DNA of 64,000 nt from Paenibacillus farraposensis (GTDB taxonomy: Bacteria; Bacillota; Bacilli; Paenibacillales; Paenibacillaceae). Shown here piece by piece: positions 1-8,500 of the stretch. The number at the start of each line of letters is the position of its first letter. Position 1 is the stretch's first letter. The DNA lies in NCBI RefSeq assembly GCF_020736845.1, contig NZ_JAFFQR010000064.1, positions 317,696-381,695 of the forward strand, written 5' to 3'. The notes under the pieces were generated by a model. That model made no database searches and was not told the origin of the DNA. It saw nothing but the letters and a program-made list of their open reading frames with translations. Position numbers and translations under genes: made by a program.

Positions 1-730
1 TCAGACCTGCGCTTTCAATAAGCCGGGCAGCATAGTCTCCTGGCGGATTACGAAACACACTTCCTGCACAGGCTAATTGTAATGGCTGGGTCAGCCTGCG
101 GCGGTCTTTAAAAGCCGCCAGGGCCGCTGAAATTTCCTCGCGGTCGCCCCGCTTCATCTGAAATACTGCCTCTGTCACCATTCCACGCTGCTCATGCAGC
201 ACGGAGTGGCGATAGCTGAAACGCATAGCCTCGGCATCGTACACAGCCAATTCCCCTGTATCCAGCACAATCTCAGCGGACTGGAATATTTGTGACACAT
301 CAGACCCATGGGCACCAGCGTTCATGTAGACAGCCCCACCGACTGATCCCGGGATACCTCCCGCAAATTCAAGGCCGGAGAGCCCCTGCTTACTGGCCAT
401 AACGCATAATTTGACCAGTGAGACGCCACCGCCAGCGATGATCCGATCATCCTCGAAACGGGCATAATCAAATCCTGGCCCCAGCTTGATCACAAGCCCG
501 CGTATTCCTTTGTCGGAAACGAGCATGTTCGAGCCCCTGCCTAACTGCATCCACGGAATACCATGCTCACGAGCCAGCCGCAAAACCCTCGCCAGCTGCT
601 CCTTGGTATCCGGGATGACAAGTGCATCCGCAGGACCCCCAATCTTCCATGTTGTATATTTGGCCAGCGGCTCACGCTCCAGCACTTTTCCGATATCATG
701 CTCCGCTAGTAATGGCATCCATTGCTGCAT
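1..730 (-). CDS. murB: UDP-N-acetylenolpyruvoylglucosamine reductase MurB, partial (3' end outside window)
   Basis: This flavoenzyme reduces UDP-GlcNAc-enolpyruvate to UDP-MurNAc in the cytoplasm, the second committed step of peptidoglycan synthesis. The window holds the first 243 codons; the C-terminus lies beyond position 1. The N-terminal FAD-binding half is recognisable: TTWKIGGPAD near residue 27, then LGRGSNMLVSD, then GLEFAGGIPGSVGGAVYMNAG, which forms the flavin pocket. The catalytic serine region appears near the cut as CAGSVFRNP. The ATG at 730 follows AAGGAGG by a normal distance, so the start is firm. It is the last dcw gene visible, 144 bp after murG. That spacer shows no convincing terminator, so co-transcription is likely. 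Confidence 0.95.
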   Translation of the reverse strand, partial: MQQWMPLLAEHDIGKVLEREPLAKYTTWKIGGPADALVIPDTKEQLARVLRLAREHGIPWMQLGRGSNMLVSDKGIRGLVIKLGPGFDYARFEDDRIIAGGGVSLVKLCVMASKQGLSGLEFAGGIPGSVGGAVYMNAGAHGSDVSQIFQSAEIVLDTGELAVYDAEAMRFSYRHSVLHEQRGMVTEAVFQMKRGDREEISAALAAFKDRRRLTQPLQLACAGSVFRNPPGDYAARLIESAGL

Positions 731-874
731 TGTACTGAAACCTCCTTGTTGCTTGCCCGCATGGCTATGAGGCTCTCACCTGACAACCGGCAGCCTGAGT
801 GATGGTCACAATCTATAGGGTATCCTATGTCAATACCGTCCAGTGTGTGACAACCGCCCAAACTGCGCTGCGGA

Positions 875-1984
875 CTACCTTTTACGGGCAAGACGCTCCA
901 TTTCTTTTACTAAAATATTAGCTGAGTCAGGCTTGCCAAGTGCAGACGCTGACGCCGCCATCCGATTACGCCGTGTTTCGTCCTCCATTATTTTCGCAAT
1001 GGCTTGAAACAGCGAAGAACCGCTCAATTCCTTTTCCAGGATCATTTCTGAAGCGCCTGCCTTTTCGAGCGTACGGGCATTGGCTTCCTGATGATTGTTC
1101 GTCACATTAGGCGATGGAATCAGAATGGATGGAATACCCAGTGATGTGATCTCAGCCAGAAAGGATGCACCGGCCCGGTTAACGATCAAAGAAGTGCAAG
1201 CCAGCACCTCTGGCATATTATGAATATAGGGAAGCACATGAAGGTGGTTAGGCAATGAGCCGATCTGATTTCGTATGCTGTCGAGCGTCTGTTCATAATA
1301 AGATTCACCAGTCACATATACAAAATGGACGTCTTTCAACTGCGAAAGTTGCGGAGCCATGGCAACCATGGCATCATTGACCGCTTTTGCCCCCCTGCTG
1401 CCACCTACGACTAGTACAACCGAGCTGTTCATAGGAACCCCGATCGTAGCAAAGCCTCGATCCCGGTTGGCCAAACGGACTGTCGTGGCGCGCGGGTTCC
1501 CGGTATATAATACATTTTTAGCTTTGGGGAAAGCCCCTTCGGAGCCTTCAAAGCTAACGGCCACCGTATCCACATAACGACTCAGAAATGAATTCGTCAG
1601 GCCCGGAATCGCATTTTGCTCATGAATCATGCTGGGGATACCCAATTTGGAAGCAGCATAAACGACGGGGCCGCATACATATCCCCCGGTACCGATGACG
1701 ATATCTGGCTTGAATTTCTTTAATAACGCTTTGGACCTGTGAACTCCTTGGAAAAAGCGTATAATTGTCCTTATATTTTCAACGGACAAGCTGCGACGAA
1801 ACCCTGTAATATCAATAGCCTCGAACGGAATTTTCTCCTGAGGAACCAGCTTGCTTTCGAGTCCTCTTTGACCGCCAATGTATAAAAATTCAGCGTCCAG
1901 GTCCATCTCTTCGCACTGTCTAGCTACGGCCAGCGCTGGATAAATGTGCCCTCCGGTGCCGCCGCCGCTCAACACGACGCGCAT
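875..1984 (-). CDS. murG: Lipid II synthase MurG (GlcNAc transferase)
   Basis: MurG is a peripheral membrane glycosyltransferase (GT28). It adds GlcNAc from UDP-GlcNAc to lipid I, giving lipid II on the inner membrane face. The glycine-rich N-terminal motif GGGTGGHIYPALA sits at residues 7-19, and the acceptor-side HEQNAIPG motif is near residue 123. The C-terminal donor site shows NRAGASFLAEI and IPSPNVTNNHQEANA. At about 369 residues it has the usual length. I start it at ATG 1984, not at the ATG two codons upstream (1990), because GAGGTGA at 1991-1997 then lies 6 nt away. That ribosome site overlaps the stop codon of spoVE, so the two genes are tightly coupled. Confidence 0.97.
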   Translation of the reverse strand: MRVVLSGGGTGGHIYPALAVARQCEEMDLDAEFLYIGGQRGLESKLVPQEKIPFEAIDITGFRRSLSVENIRTIIRFFQGVHRSKALLKKFKPDIVIGTGGYVCGPVVYAASKLGIPSMIHEQNAIPGLTNSFLSRYVDTVAVSFEGSEGAFPKAKNVLYTGNPRATTVRLANRDRGFATIGVPMNSSVVLVVGGSRGAKAVNDAMVAMAPQLSQLKDVHFVYVTGESYYEQTLDSIRNQIGSLPNHLHVLPYIHNMPEVLACTSLIVNRAGASFLAEITSLGIPSILIPSPNVTNNHQEANARTLEKAGASEMILEKELSGSSLFQAIAKIMEDETRRNRMAASASALGKPDSANILVKEMERLARKR

Positions 1985-1990
1985 AAACAT

Positions 1991-3088
1991 TCACCTCGCA
2001 TAACGTGATAAATTCAGTAAAATGCCCAATGCAGTTAGCATCAGCGTCAGAGAAGAACCTCCATAGCTGATTAAAGGCAAAGTTATTCCTGTCACCGGCA
2101 TCAATCCAATGACGACGCCGATGTTAATGACAACCTGTACGGCGACCATTCCGACAATGCCTACCGCAAGCAAGCTGCCGTAGGTATCCGGAATGGTTAT
2201 AGCGATACGCATTCCTCGCCACACGAGGACCAGAAAAAGCCCCAGCACCGCCATTCCACCGATAAAGCCAAGCTCCTCCGCCAAAATAGAAAAGATAAAA
2301 TCCGTCTGCGGCTCAGGAACATAGCTGTATTTCTGCCGGCTCATGCCGAGTCCCAAACCCGCCAATCCACCGGGCCCAATCGCATATAGCGATTGAATAA
2401 TCTGATAGCCTGCACCAAGCGGATCAGACCAAGGGTCCAGAAAAGCGGTAATCCGCTTGAGCCGATAAGGCGCAGCCGCGATCAATGCAGCAAATCCGGC
2501 TACCCCCGACAAGGCCAGTAAGCCAAGATGCTTCATGCGCGCACCTGCCGTAAATACGATCAGCATGGACGCTCCCATCATCACGGTACCTGTGCCCAAG
2601 TCGGGCTGCAGCATAATCAGGCCAAAGGCCAGTCCCATGAGTCCAAGCGGGGGCAACAGGCCTCGCGTAAAAGAGCTAATATCATAATCCGCACGACTGA
2701 GCCATTGGGCGAGATAAAGAATCATGCCCAGCTTCATAAACTCAGAGGGCTGAATGCCAAAAGAGCTAATACCCAGCCAGCTTCGTGCTCCGCCTCTAAC
2801 TACACCAATGCCGGGAATCAATACGGCAATCAGCAGCACGAGACAAATCAGCAGTATGACCTTGGCGTATTTGCGCCAGATTCGGTAGTCCGTTCGGGCG
2901 GTAAAGTACATCGCTACAAGACCAAGCCCCGCAAACAGCAGCTGCCGCTTTACAAAATAGTAGGAGTCCCCGTACTCGTGAAAAGCGAGGACGGCGCCCG
3001 CGCTGTATACCATAACTATGCCGATGGCTAACAAGCTAGCAATACAGACGAAAAGCCATATATCCGGCGCCGGACGAGATTGCTTCAT
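1991..3088 (-). CDS. spoVE: SEDS peptidoglycan polymerase SpoVE/FtsW
   Basis: This is a polytopic SEDS-family glycosyltransferase that polymerises lipid II together with a class B PBP. About ten hydrophobic segments run through 365 residues. Family signatures are visible: GGARSWLGISSFGIQPSEFMK near residues 99-119, LMLQPDLGTG near 160, and the C-terminal LPLISYGGSSL. Its place between murD and murG matches Bacillus spoVE, whose product makes spore cortex. FtsW, the vegetative divisome paralog, cannot be told from it by sequence alone. If no second copy exists in the genome, this gene may serve both roles. The ATG at 3088 has an AAGGGG-like ribosome site and follows a hairpin at 3111-3139. Confidence 0.93.
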   Translation of the reverse strand: MKQSRPAPDIWLFVCIASLLAIGIVMVYSAGAVLAFHEYGDSYYFVKRQLLFAGLGLVAMYFTARTDYRIWRKYAKVILLICLVLLIAVLIPGIGVVRGGARSWLGISSFGIQPSEFMKLGMILYLAQWLSRADYDISSFTRGLLPPLGLMGLAFGLIMLQPDLGTGTVMMGASMLIVFTAGARMKHLGLLALSGVAGFAALIAAAPYRLKRITAFLDPWSDPLGAGYQIIQSLYAIGPGGLAGLGLGMSRQKYSYVPEPQTDFIFSILAEELGFIGGMAVLGLFLVLVWRGMRIAITIPDTYGSLLAVGIVGMVAVQVVINIGVVIGLMPVTGITLPLISYGGSSLTLMLTALGILLNLSRYAR

Positions 3089-3110
3089 CAGGAGGCCACC
3101 CCTTGCATAA

Positions 3111-3139
3111 AAGTAGGGGCTTATCCAACCCCCCTACTT
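3111..3139 (-). other. Hairpin between murD and spoVE
   Basis: A 9-bp perfect stem (AAGTAGGGG pairing with CCCCTACTT, loop 11 nt) begins inside the murD stop codon and ends about 20 nt before the spoVE start. Only a weak T tract follows on the transcript, so it may be a partial terminator or an mRNA stability element and not a full stop. The stem is seen in the sequence; its function is inferred. Confidence 0.5.
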
Positions 3140-4559
3140 ACAATTTATGCGCCGCCTCTTTAAAAATACGTCCACGCTCTTCATAGGATCGGAACATATC
3201 CCAGCTTGCGCAAGCAGGCGAGAGCAGTACCACATCTCCCGGCGCCGCCAATGCTGCCGCCTTGTTCACCGCCTCCACGAGCGTAGCCGCGGCGTCCTCC
3301 CCATTATCGACGACCTGGACACGCTCTATTCCGGCCTGACGGGCCCGATCTGCCAGCTTGTGCCGTGTCTCACCCAGCAGCACAACGGCTTTGACGCGTT
3401 CCTGCAAGGAAGGTACAAGCTCCGTATAGTCTGAGCCGCGCTCCAGGCCTCCGGCGATCAGTACAATCGGTTGCTTGAAGGACGCCAAGGCCATTATGGT
3501 GGCTTTGGAATTAGTGGCCTTGGAATTATTGTAGTAGGCTGCTCCAGCATGCTCCAATACATATTCAAGCCGATGTTCTACACCACGGAAAGTGCTTAAT
3601 GGCTCTGCCAGCCTCGCAGGCTCTGCACCTGCGGCAATGGCTATTGCGCAAGCGGCGAGCGCATTTTCGACGTTGAATCGGCCCGGGAGGCCAATCTCGG
3701 CTACCCCAATAATGGGATGTGCTACCCCATTGCTATCACGATATACGATGCTTCGTTCGATATCATCCGTCACATCCGGTATGTATGGCGGGTCAGCAAA
3801 CAGGCCTTCCTGCAAACGTTCCGTCATCGAGAACGGAAGCAGCTTCGCTTTAATATATGGCACAAGCTCCCGGCAGACAGGATCATCCCAGTTCACTACC
3901 GCTGTATCAGCCGATGTTTGATTGGCAAACAGTCGTGCCTTGGATGCAACATAATCCTCCATGCCTCCGTGGTAGTCCAGGTGGGTCTCAGCAACATTGA
4001 GCAAGCAAGCCACTGCGGGCTTGAAATCCTTGGTTCCTTTTAACTGAAAGCTGCTCAGCTCCACAACCATCCACTCCTCTGACTTGGCGTCCACAGCCGC
4101 CTCACATAATGGAGTGCCAATATTACCAGCCACGATCGGCTTCATGCCGGATGACTCCAACAGCTTGCCCACCCATGTGGTCGTAGTTGTCTTTCCATTG
4201 GAGCCGGTAATTCCGATAATCGGGGCTTTACACAGATGGTAGGCAACCTCAACTTCGGTCACAACCTCAATGCCGAGCTCGACAGCTTTCTGTACGGGAG
4301 GAGCGGTATAAGGGATACCTGGATTTTTGACAACCAGCTTCACACCCGGATGAATCAGCCCCTCCGGGTGTCCCCCGCATAAAACGGAAATTCCCAAAGC
4401 CTCTAATTCAGAAGCTTCGGGACATTGTTCCCTATTTTTTTTATCATTGACTACCAGCTTGGCTCCGGCCTGATGCAGTACTTTGGCAACCTGTACACCA
4501 CTTTTGGCCAGGCCGATAACGACAACTTCCTGATCTCGGTATGCGTCTGGATGGTTCAT
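3138..4559 (-). CDS. murD: UDP-MurNAc-L-alanine:D-glutamate ligase MurD
   Basis: MurD is a cytoplasmic ATP-dependent ligase that adds D-glutamate to UDP-MurNAc-L-Ala. The Mur-ligase ATP loop GITGSNGKTTTT lies near residues 115-126. The N-terminal UDP-binding Rossmann fold starts VVVIGLAKSG. The central domain carries NVAETHLDYHGG, and the C-terminal domain has YNNSKATNSKAT and LLSPACASWDMF, both typical of MurD. Its 473 residues are slightly long, because of a segment around residues 235-270 (PYIPDVTDDI). The ATG at 4559 lies 4 bp after the mraY stop, with AAGGGG inside the mraY end, so translation is probably coupled. Confidence 0.97.
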   Translation of the reverse strand: MNHPDAYRDQEVVVIGLAKSGVQVAKVLHQAGAKLVVNDKKNREQCPEASELEALGISVLCGGHPEGLIHPGVKLVVKNPGIPYTAPPVQKAVELGIEVVTEVEVAYHLCKAPIIGITGSNGKTTTTTWVGKLLESSGMKPIVAGNIGTPLCEAAVDAKSEEWMVVELSSFQLKGTKDFKPAVACLLNVAETHLDYHGGMEDYVASKARLFANQTSADTAVVNWDDPVCRELVPYIKAKLLPFSMTERLQEGLFADPPYIPDVTDDIERSIVYRDSNGVAHPIIGVAEIGLPGRFNVENALAACAIAIAAGAEPARLAEPLSTFRGVEHRLEYVLEHAGAAYYNNSKATNSKATIMALASFKQPIVLIAGGLERGSDYTELVPSLQERVKAVVLLGETRHKLADRARQAGIERVQVVDNGEDAAATLVEAVNKAAALAAPGDVVLLSPACASWDMFRSYEERGRIFKEAAHKL

Positions 4560-4563
4560 TTGT

Positions 4564-5532
4564 CTACAACCCCTTGTTGAGATAAAGTCCGAGTCCTGCC
4601 AGCAGCAGTCCTACAGCCCAGAATGTTATGACTACACGCCATTCGGACCAGCCGGACAGCTCGAAATGATGATGAATCGGACTCATTTTGAAAATGCGTT
4701 TGCCGCGTGTTTTAAAGGAAGCTACCTGCAAAACTACGGACAGCATTTCAATCACGAATACACCACCGATAATAATAAACAAAATTTCGCTTTTCGTAAC
4801 GATAGCAATGGCACCGATCGCTCCGCCGATGCCCAGTGAGCCGGTATCGCCCATAAACACCTTGGCGGGATGCGCGTTATACACTAGGAAGCCAAGCACA
4901 GCACCAATCATCGCCGCTGAGCAGACCGCAGCCGGAAGCGAAGTTGCCTGAATGGCGACAATCGCATAAGCGGCGAAGGCAATCGCACTTGTACCGGACA
5001 GCAGCCCGTCCAGCCCGTCTGTGAAATTGACAGCGTTGCTAATTGCCAGCATCATGATGATGATAAACGGATAGTAAAACCAGCCGCCCCAGTCAAATGA
5101 CCATGAGGTGCCCGGGATGCTGATGGCAGTACTATGATCGTTGCTAAGCAAGAGCCAGCACATGATCCCGCCAAACAATAGTTGCCCGAACAGCTTTTGC
5201 CGAGCCGTCAGACCCAGTGAGCGTTTGAATACAATTTTGATATAGTCATCCAAAAAGCCGATCAGTCCAAATCCGAGCGTAGCGACCAGCAAAACGTAAA
5301 AGTCCGTATTTTTGATAGCTGAAAACTTAAGAAAGGTCAGCGTAAACGCAAGCAAGATCACGATACCGCCCATTGTAGGCGTACCTATCTTTTTAAGATG
5401 GCTTTGTGGCCCGTCATCCCGGACCTGCTGGCCGAATTTCATACGCCGCAGCAGCGGAATAAGCAGCGGAGCGGCAATGACCGCCAGTATAAACGATACG
5501 ACGATCGTCAACAGTAATAATTGAATATCCAT
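4564..5532 (-). CDS. mraY: Phospho-MurNAc-pentapeptide transferase MraY
   Basis: MraY transfers phospho-MurNAc-pentapeptide to undecaprenyl phosphate, making lipid I in the membrane. Its 322 residues contain about ten hydrophobic segments. The Mg2+/catalytic aspartates are visible in GFLDDYIK near residue 92 and in NAVNFTDGLDGL near residue 166. The family end motif FKMSPIHHHFELSG is near residue 283. The ATG at 5532 follows GAGGAAG at a normal distance. The gene sits between murF (28 bp upstream) and murD (4 bp downstream), as in other Bacillota. Confidence 0.97.
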   Translation of the reverse strand: MDIQLLLLTIVVSFILAVIAAPLLIPLLRRMKFGQQVRDDGPQSHLKKIGTPTMGGIVILLAFTLTFLKFSAIKNTDFYVLLVATLGFGLIGFLDDYIKIVFKRSLGLTARQKLFGQLLFGGIMCWLLLSNDHSTAISIPGTSWSFDWGGWFYYPFIIIMMLAISNAVNFTDGLDGLLSGTSAIAFAAYAIVAIQATSLPAAVCSAAMIGAVLGFLVYNAHPAKVFMGDTGSLGIGGAIGAIAIVTKSEILFIIIGGVFVIEMLSVVLQVASFKTRGKRIFKMSPIHHHFELSGWSEWRVVITFWAVGLLLAGLGLYLNKGL

Positions 5533-5560
5533 GGGAGTCTTCCTCTCGTCAACATCAGTT

Positions 5561-6958
5561 CTATAGCGGACCGTTTTTCAGCGCATCCACAATTTCTTCC
5601 AATCGCATTCCTCTCGATGCCTTCACCAGCACAATATCATTCGCAGTGAGGCAAGTTCGCAAATGCCGGATCAGCTTTTGCTTATCCATATAAGCGTGTA
5701 CGTGTTCAGCTGGCATCAGCTTCAGCGCCCCCTGCACAATAGACAGCGCCAGCGTACCGTAGGTAAACAGCTCATCTACGCCGTGCTTTGCCGCAAAAAG
5801 TCCGATTTCCTCATGGAATTGCTTTTCCTCAGGTCCCAGCTCCAGCATATCACCGAGCACGGCGATTTTGCGTCCGTTCGTTTTGTACCCGGATAACGTC
5901 TGAATTGCAGCCTTCATGGAGGCGGGACTTGCGTTATAAGCATCATTGAGTACGGTAAGCCCGTCAGAACAGTTTACAACCTCAATGCGCATGCCTGTCA
6001 GTTTTAGAGATGATAGCCCTTGACGTACATGATCCGCATCGACATTGAAATGGCGTGCCACCGCCAGCGCTGCCAGCCCGTTTACAATATTGTGCTGTCC
6101 AAGCAAGGGAAGCCGGAAAACCTCTTTGCCGGATCGGGCTGTTTTGAATAAACTCCCTTCTCCGTCCAAAGTGATTTCTGTTGGATAATCATCATTGTTC
6201 TGAGCTACCCCGAACGTAAACCGTTTTAATCCTTCCGGCTTGACCGTTTCGGGCTCCGCCAGTACCTGCGGCAGCAATGGTTCATCACCGTTGTAGATCA
6301 GCAAGCCACCGGGCTTGAGACCGCTGGCAATTTCCAGCTTGGCACGAGCGATTTCCGCACGGGAACCAAGCTGAAGCAAGTGCGATTCGCCTATATTGGT
6401 AATGATTGCAATATCCGGCTCAGCAATATGAGCCAGCAGACGAATTTCACCTCGCCCACTCATGCCCATCTCAAGGACAACAATATCTGTATCCTGCGGC
6501 ATGGACAATACGGTTAAAGGCAAACCGATATGATTGTTATAATTTCCTTCGGTTTTGTGTACTTTAAAAGTCGTGCCGAGCAACGCCGTCACGATGTCTT
6601 TGGTCGTCGTTTTGCCGTTGCTTCCTGTGATTCCGACGACTGAAACGCCGGTTTCACGTAAATAGGCAGCTGCCAGCTGCTGGAGCGCTTCTAATGTATC
6701 CTCTACTTCAATCGCGTTCCCTGCCGGAGGTGCTCCATGATCCTTTTGCCATAAAAAAGCAGCTGGACCTGCCTCGCTCATCATTTGCTGTACATAATCA
6801 TGCCCGTCAAATCGCTCACCGGAAAGCGGAACGAACAGTCCTTGGCTTTGAGGTTTGCGTGAATCTGTAAAAACGCCCTCAACCACCCGTTCAGCGTCCG
6901 CTTCACTGTGAAGCGTTCCCCCGCACATGGAGGCAATTTGACCGATTGTTCTTTTCAT
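5561..6958 (-). CDS. murF: UDP-MurNAc-tripeptide:D-Ala-D-Ala ligase MurF
   Basis: MurF is an ATP-dependent cytoplasmic ligase that adds D-Ala-D-Ala to UDP-MurNAc-tripeptide, completing the pentapeptide precursor. The ATP loop GITGSNGKTTTKD is near residue 113. VVLEMGMSGRGEI, the NIGESHL carboxylate-site motif and the C-terminal NDAYNASPASM motif follow. At about 465 residues it has the usual length. The ATG at 6958 overlaps the murE stop by one base (TGATG), so the two are translationally coupled; a GTG one codon upstream is an alternative start. Bacillus keeps murF outside its dcw cluster (known); its presence here resembles other Paenibacillus (from memory). Confidence 0.97.
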   Translation of the reverse strand: MKRTIGQIASMCGGTLHSEADAERVVEGVFTDSRKPQSQGLFVPLSGERFDGHDYVQQMMSEAGPAAFLWQKDHGAPPAGNAIEVEDTLEALQQLAAAYLRETGVSVVGITGSNGKTTTKDIVTALLGTTFKVHKTEGNYNNHIGLPLTVLSMPQDTDIVVLEMGMSGRGEIRLLAHIAEPDIAIITNIGESHLLQLGSRAEIARAKLEIASGLKPGGLLIYNGDEPLLPQVLAEPETVKPEGLKRFTFGVAQNNDDYPTEITLDGEGSLFKTARSGKEVFRLPLLGQHNIVNGLAALAVARHFNVDADHVRQGLSSLKLTGMRIEVVNCSDGLTVLNDAYNASPASMKAAIQTLSGYKTNGRKIAVLGDMLELGPEEKQFHEEIGLFAAKHGVDELFTYGTLALSIVQGALKLMPAEHVHAYMDKQKLIRHLRTCLTANDIVLVKASRGMRLEEIVDALKNGPL

Positions 6959-8445
6959 CACTTGGATAAACCCCTTATCGCTTCTTTGGCTACGATGCGG
7001 TCATCGAATTCATGCACCGTTTTTCCGATCAACTGGTAGGTCTCATGACCTTTTCCCGCAATCAATACTACATCGTCAGGGCTTGCCATTTCAATAGCTT
7101 TATGAATAGCAGCTCTTCGATCTACGATCAGCTCATATCGTTCTGCGGCTATCCCTTCGTCAATCAGCCCCTGCTCGATGTCTCTCAAAATAACTGTCGG
7201 GTCCTCTGTTCGCGGATTGTCGGACGTGATAAACGTGTGATCGCTGTATCTCGCAGCGATTTTGCCCATCAAAGGACGTTTGGTGCGATCCCGGTCTCCG
7301 CCGCATCCAAAAACACACCATATTTTACCGATCGAAAATTCCTTAACTGTGCGAAGGACATTTTCCAACCCGTCCGGGGTGTGGGCGTAATCTACAATAA
7401 CAGCAAATGGCTGCCCCGCATCCACAGGCTCTACCCGCCCGTCTACGCCTGGGATAGACTCGAGACTGTGCTTGATATCAGCCAGCGGGATCCCTTCCAG
7501 CAAAGCAGCCGTAATGGCCGCAAGTGCGTTATACACATTAAACTTGCCTACCATTCTTAGCTCTATATCGGTGTCCCCTTTAAAAGTGGATACATGAAAG
7601 GAGGTTCCCTTTGCGCCAATCGTGATACAGGACGCCTGCACATCAGATTCATTTTCCACGCCGTATGTAATGACCTGGGCCGACGTTTGTGCCTCGAAAT
7701 AGGAGGAGGCCGGATCATCCGCATTCAGAACAGCATATTGACTGTCCGACGTATCCCGCGAGAAGGTATTTCCCAATCTGGAAAACAAAAGCCCTTTGGC
7801 AGCACGGTACTCTTCCATCGAATTGTGATAATCCAGGTGATCCTGCGTCAGGTTGGTAAATATAGCGGTGCGAAAACGGGTTCCTTTGACGCGTCCCTGT
7901 TCCAACGCATGTGAGGATACCTCCATAACACAGCATTGAACGCCCTGTTCTGCCATTTGCCCCAAATAACGCTGCAACTCCACCGCTTCGGGCGTAGTGC
8001 CGGACATGGGGTAAGACTGACCACCGTAACGCATTTGAATCGTACCGATCAGTCCGGTGTTCATCCCGGCATCATTCATGATTTTCTCAATAAGATAGGT
8101 GGTTGTTGTTTTGCCGTTTGTTCCGGTAATGCCGATCATGCGCAATCGGCGGCTCGGTGAATCAAACATATAATCCGACAAAACCGCCATAGCATAACGG
8201 GCGTCCTTAACCACAAGCTGTGGAACAGGCACATCCAGTTCCCGTTCTACAACTAATGCTGCCGCGCCGGATGCAATTGCCTGTACGGCAAAGTCATGTC
8301 CGTCTACTGTAAAGCCGGGCAAGCACAGAAACAAGTCTCCCTGCTGCACACGGCGTGAATCCGCCCCGATTCCTCGGCAATCCACTGTACCGTCCCCCAC
8401 AATACGGGAGACAGCCAGTAGTGAAGCCAATTGTTGAAGCTGCAT
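6958..8445 (-). CDS. murE: UDP-MurNAc-L-Ala-D-Glu:meso-DAP ligase MurE
   Basis: MurE adds the third stem-peptide residue to UDP-MurNAc-L-Ala-D-Glu in the cytoplasm. The ATP loop GITGTNGKTTTTYL is near residue 106, and the carbamylated-lysine region with NLTQDHLDYH is near 198. The C-terminal DNPRTEDP motif, near residue 400, has the arginine associated with meso-diaminopimelate selection; lysine-adding enzymes lack DNPR. The sequence therefore predicts DAP-type peptidoglycan. Its 495 residues are normal. The ATG at 8445 has a GGAGGA site upstream. Confidence 0.97.
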   Translation of the reverse strand: MQLQQLASLLAVSRIVGDGTVDCRGIGADSRRVQQGDLFLCLPGFTVDGHDFAVQAIASGAAALVVERELDVPVPQLVVKDARYAMAVLSDYMFDSPSRRLRMIGITGTNGKTTTTYLIEKIMNDAGMNTGLIGTIQMRYGGQSYPMSGTTPEAVELQRYLGQMAEQGVQCCVMEVSSHALEQGRVKGTRFRTAIFTNLTQDHLDYHNSMEEYRAAKGLLFSRLGNTFSRDTSDSQYAVLNADDPASSYFEAQTSAQVITYGVENESDVQASCITIGAKGTSFHVSTFKGDTDIELRMVGKFNVYNALAAITAALLEGIPLADIKHSLESIPGVDGRVEPVDAGQPFAVIVDYAHTPDGLENVLRTVKEFSIGKIWCVFGCGGDRDRTKRPLMGKIAARYSDHTFITSDNPRTEDPTVILRDIEQGLIDEGIAAERYELIVDRRAAIHKAIEMASPDDVVLIAGKGHETYQLIGKTVHEFDDRIVAKEAIRGLSK

Positions 8446-8500
8446 CTTTCATTCCTCCATTGCTCTCACGTTATTCATAGTATGTTATAAAAAGAACCTA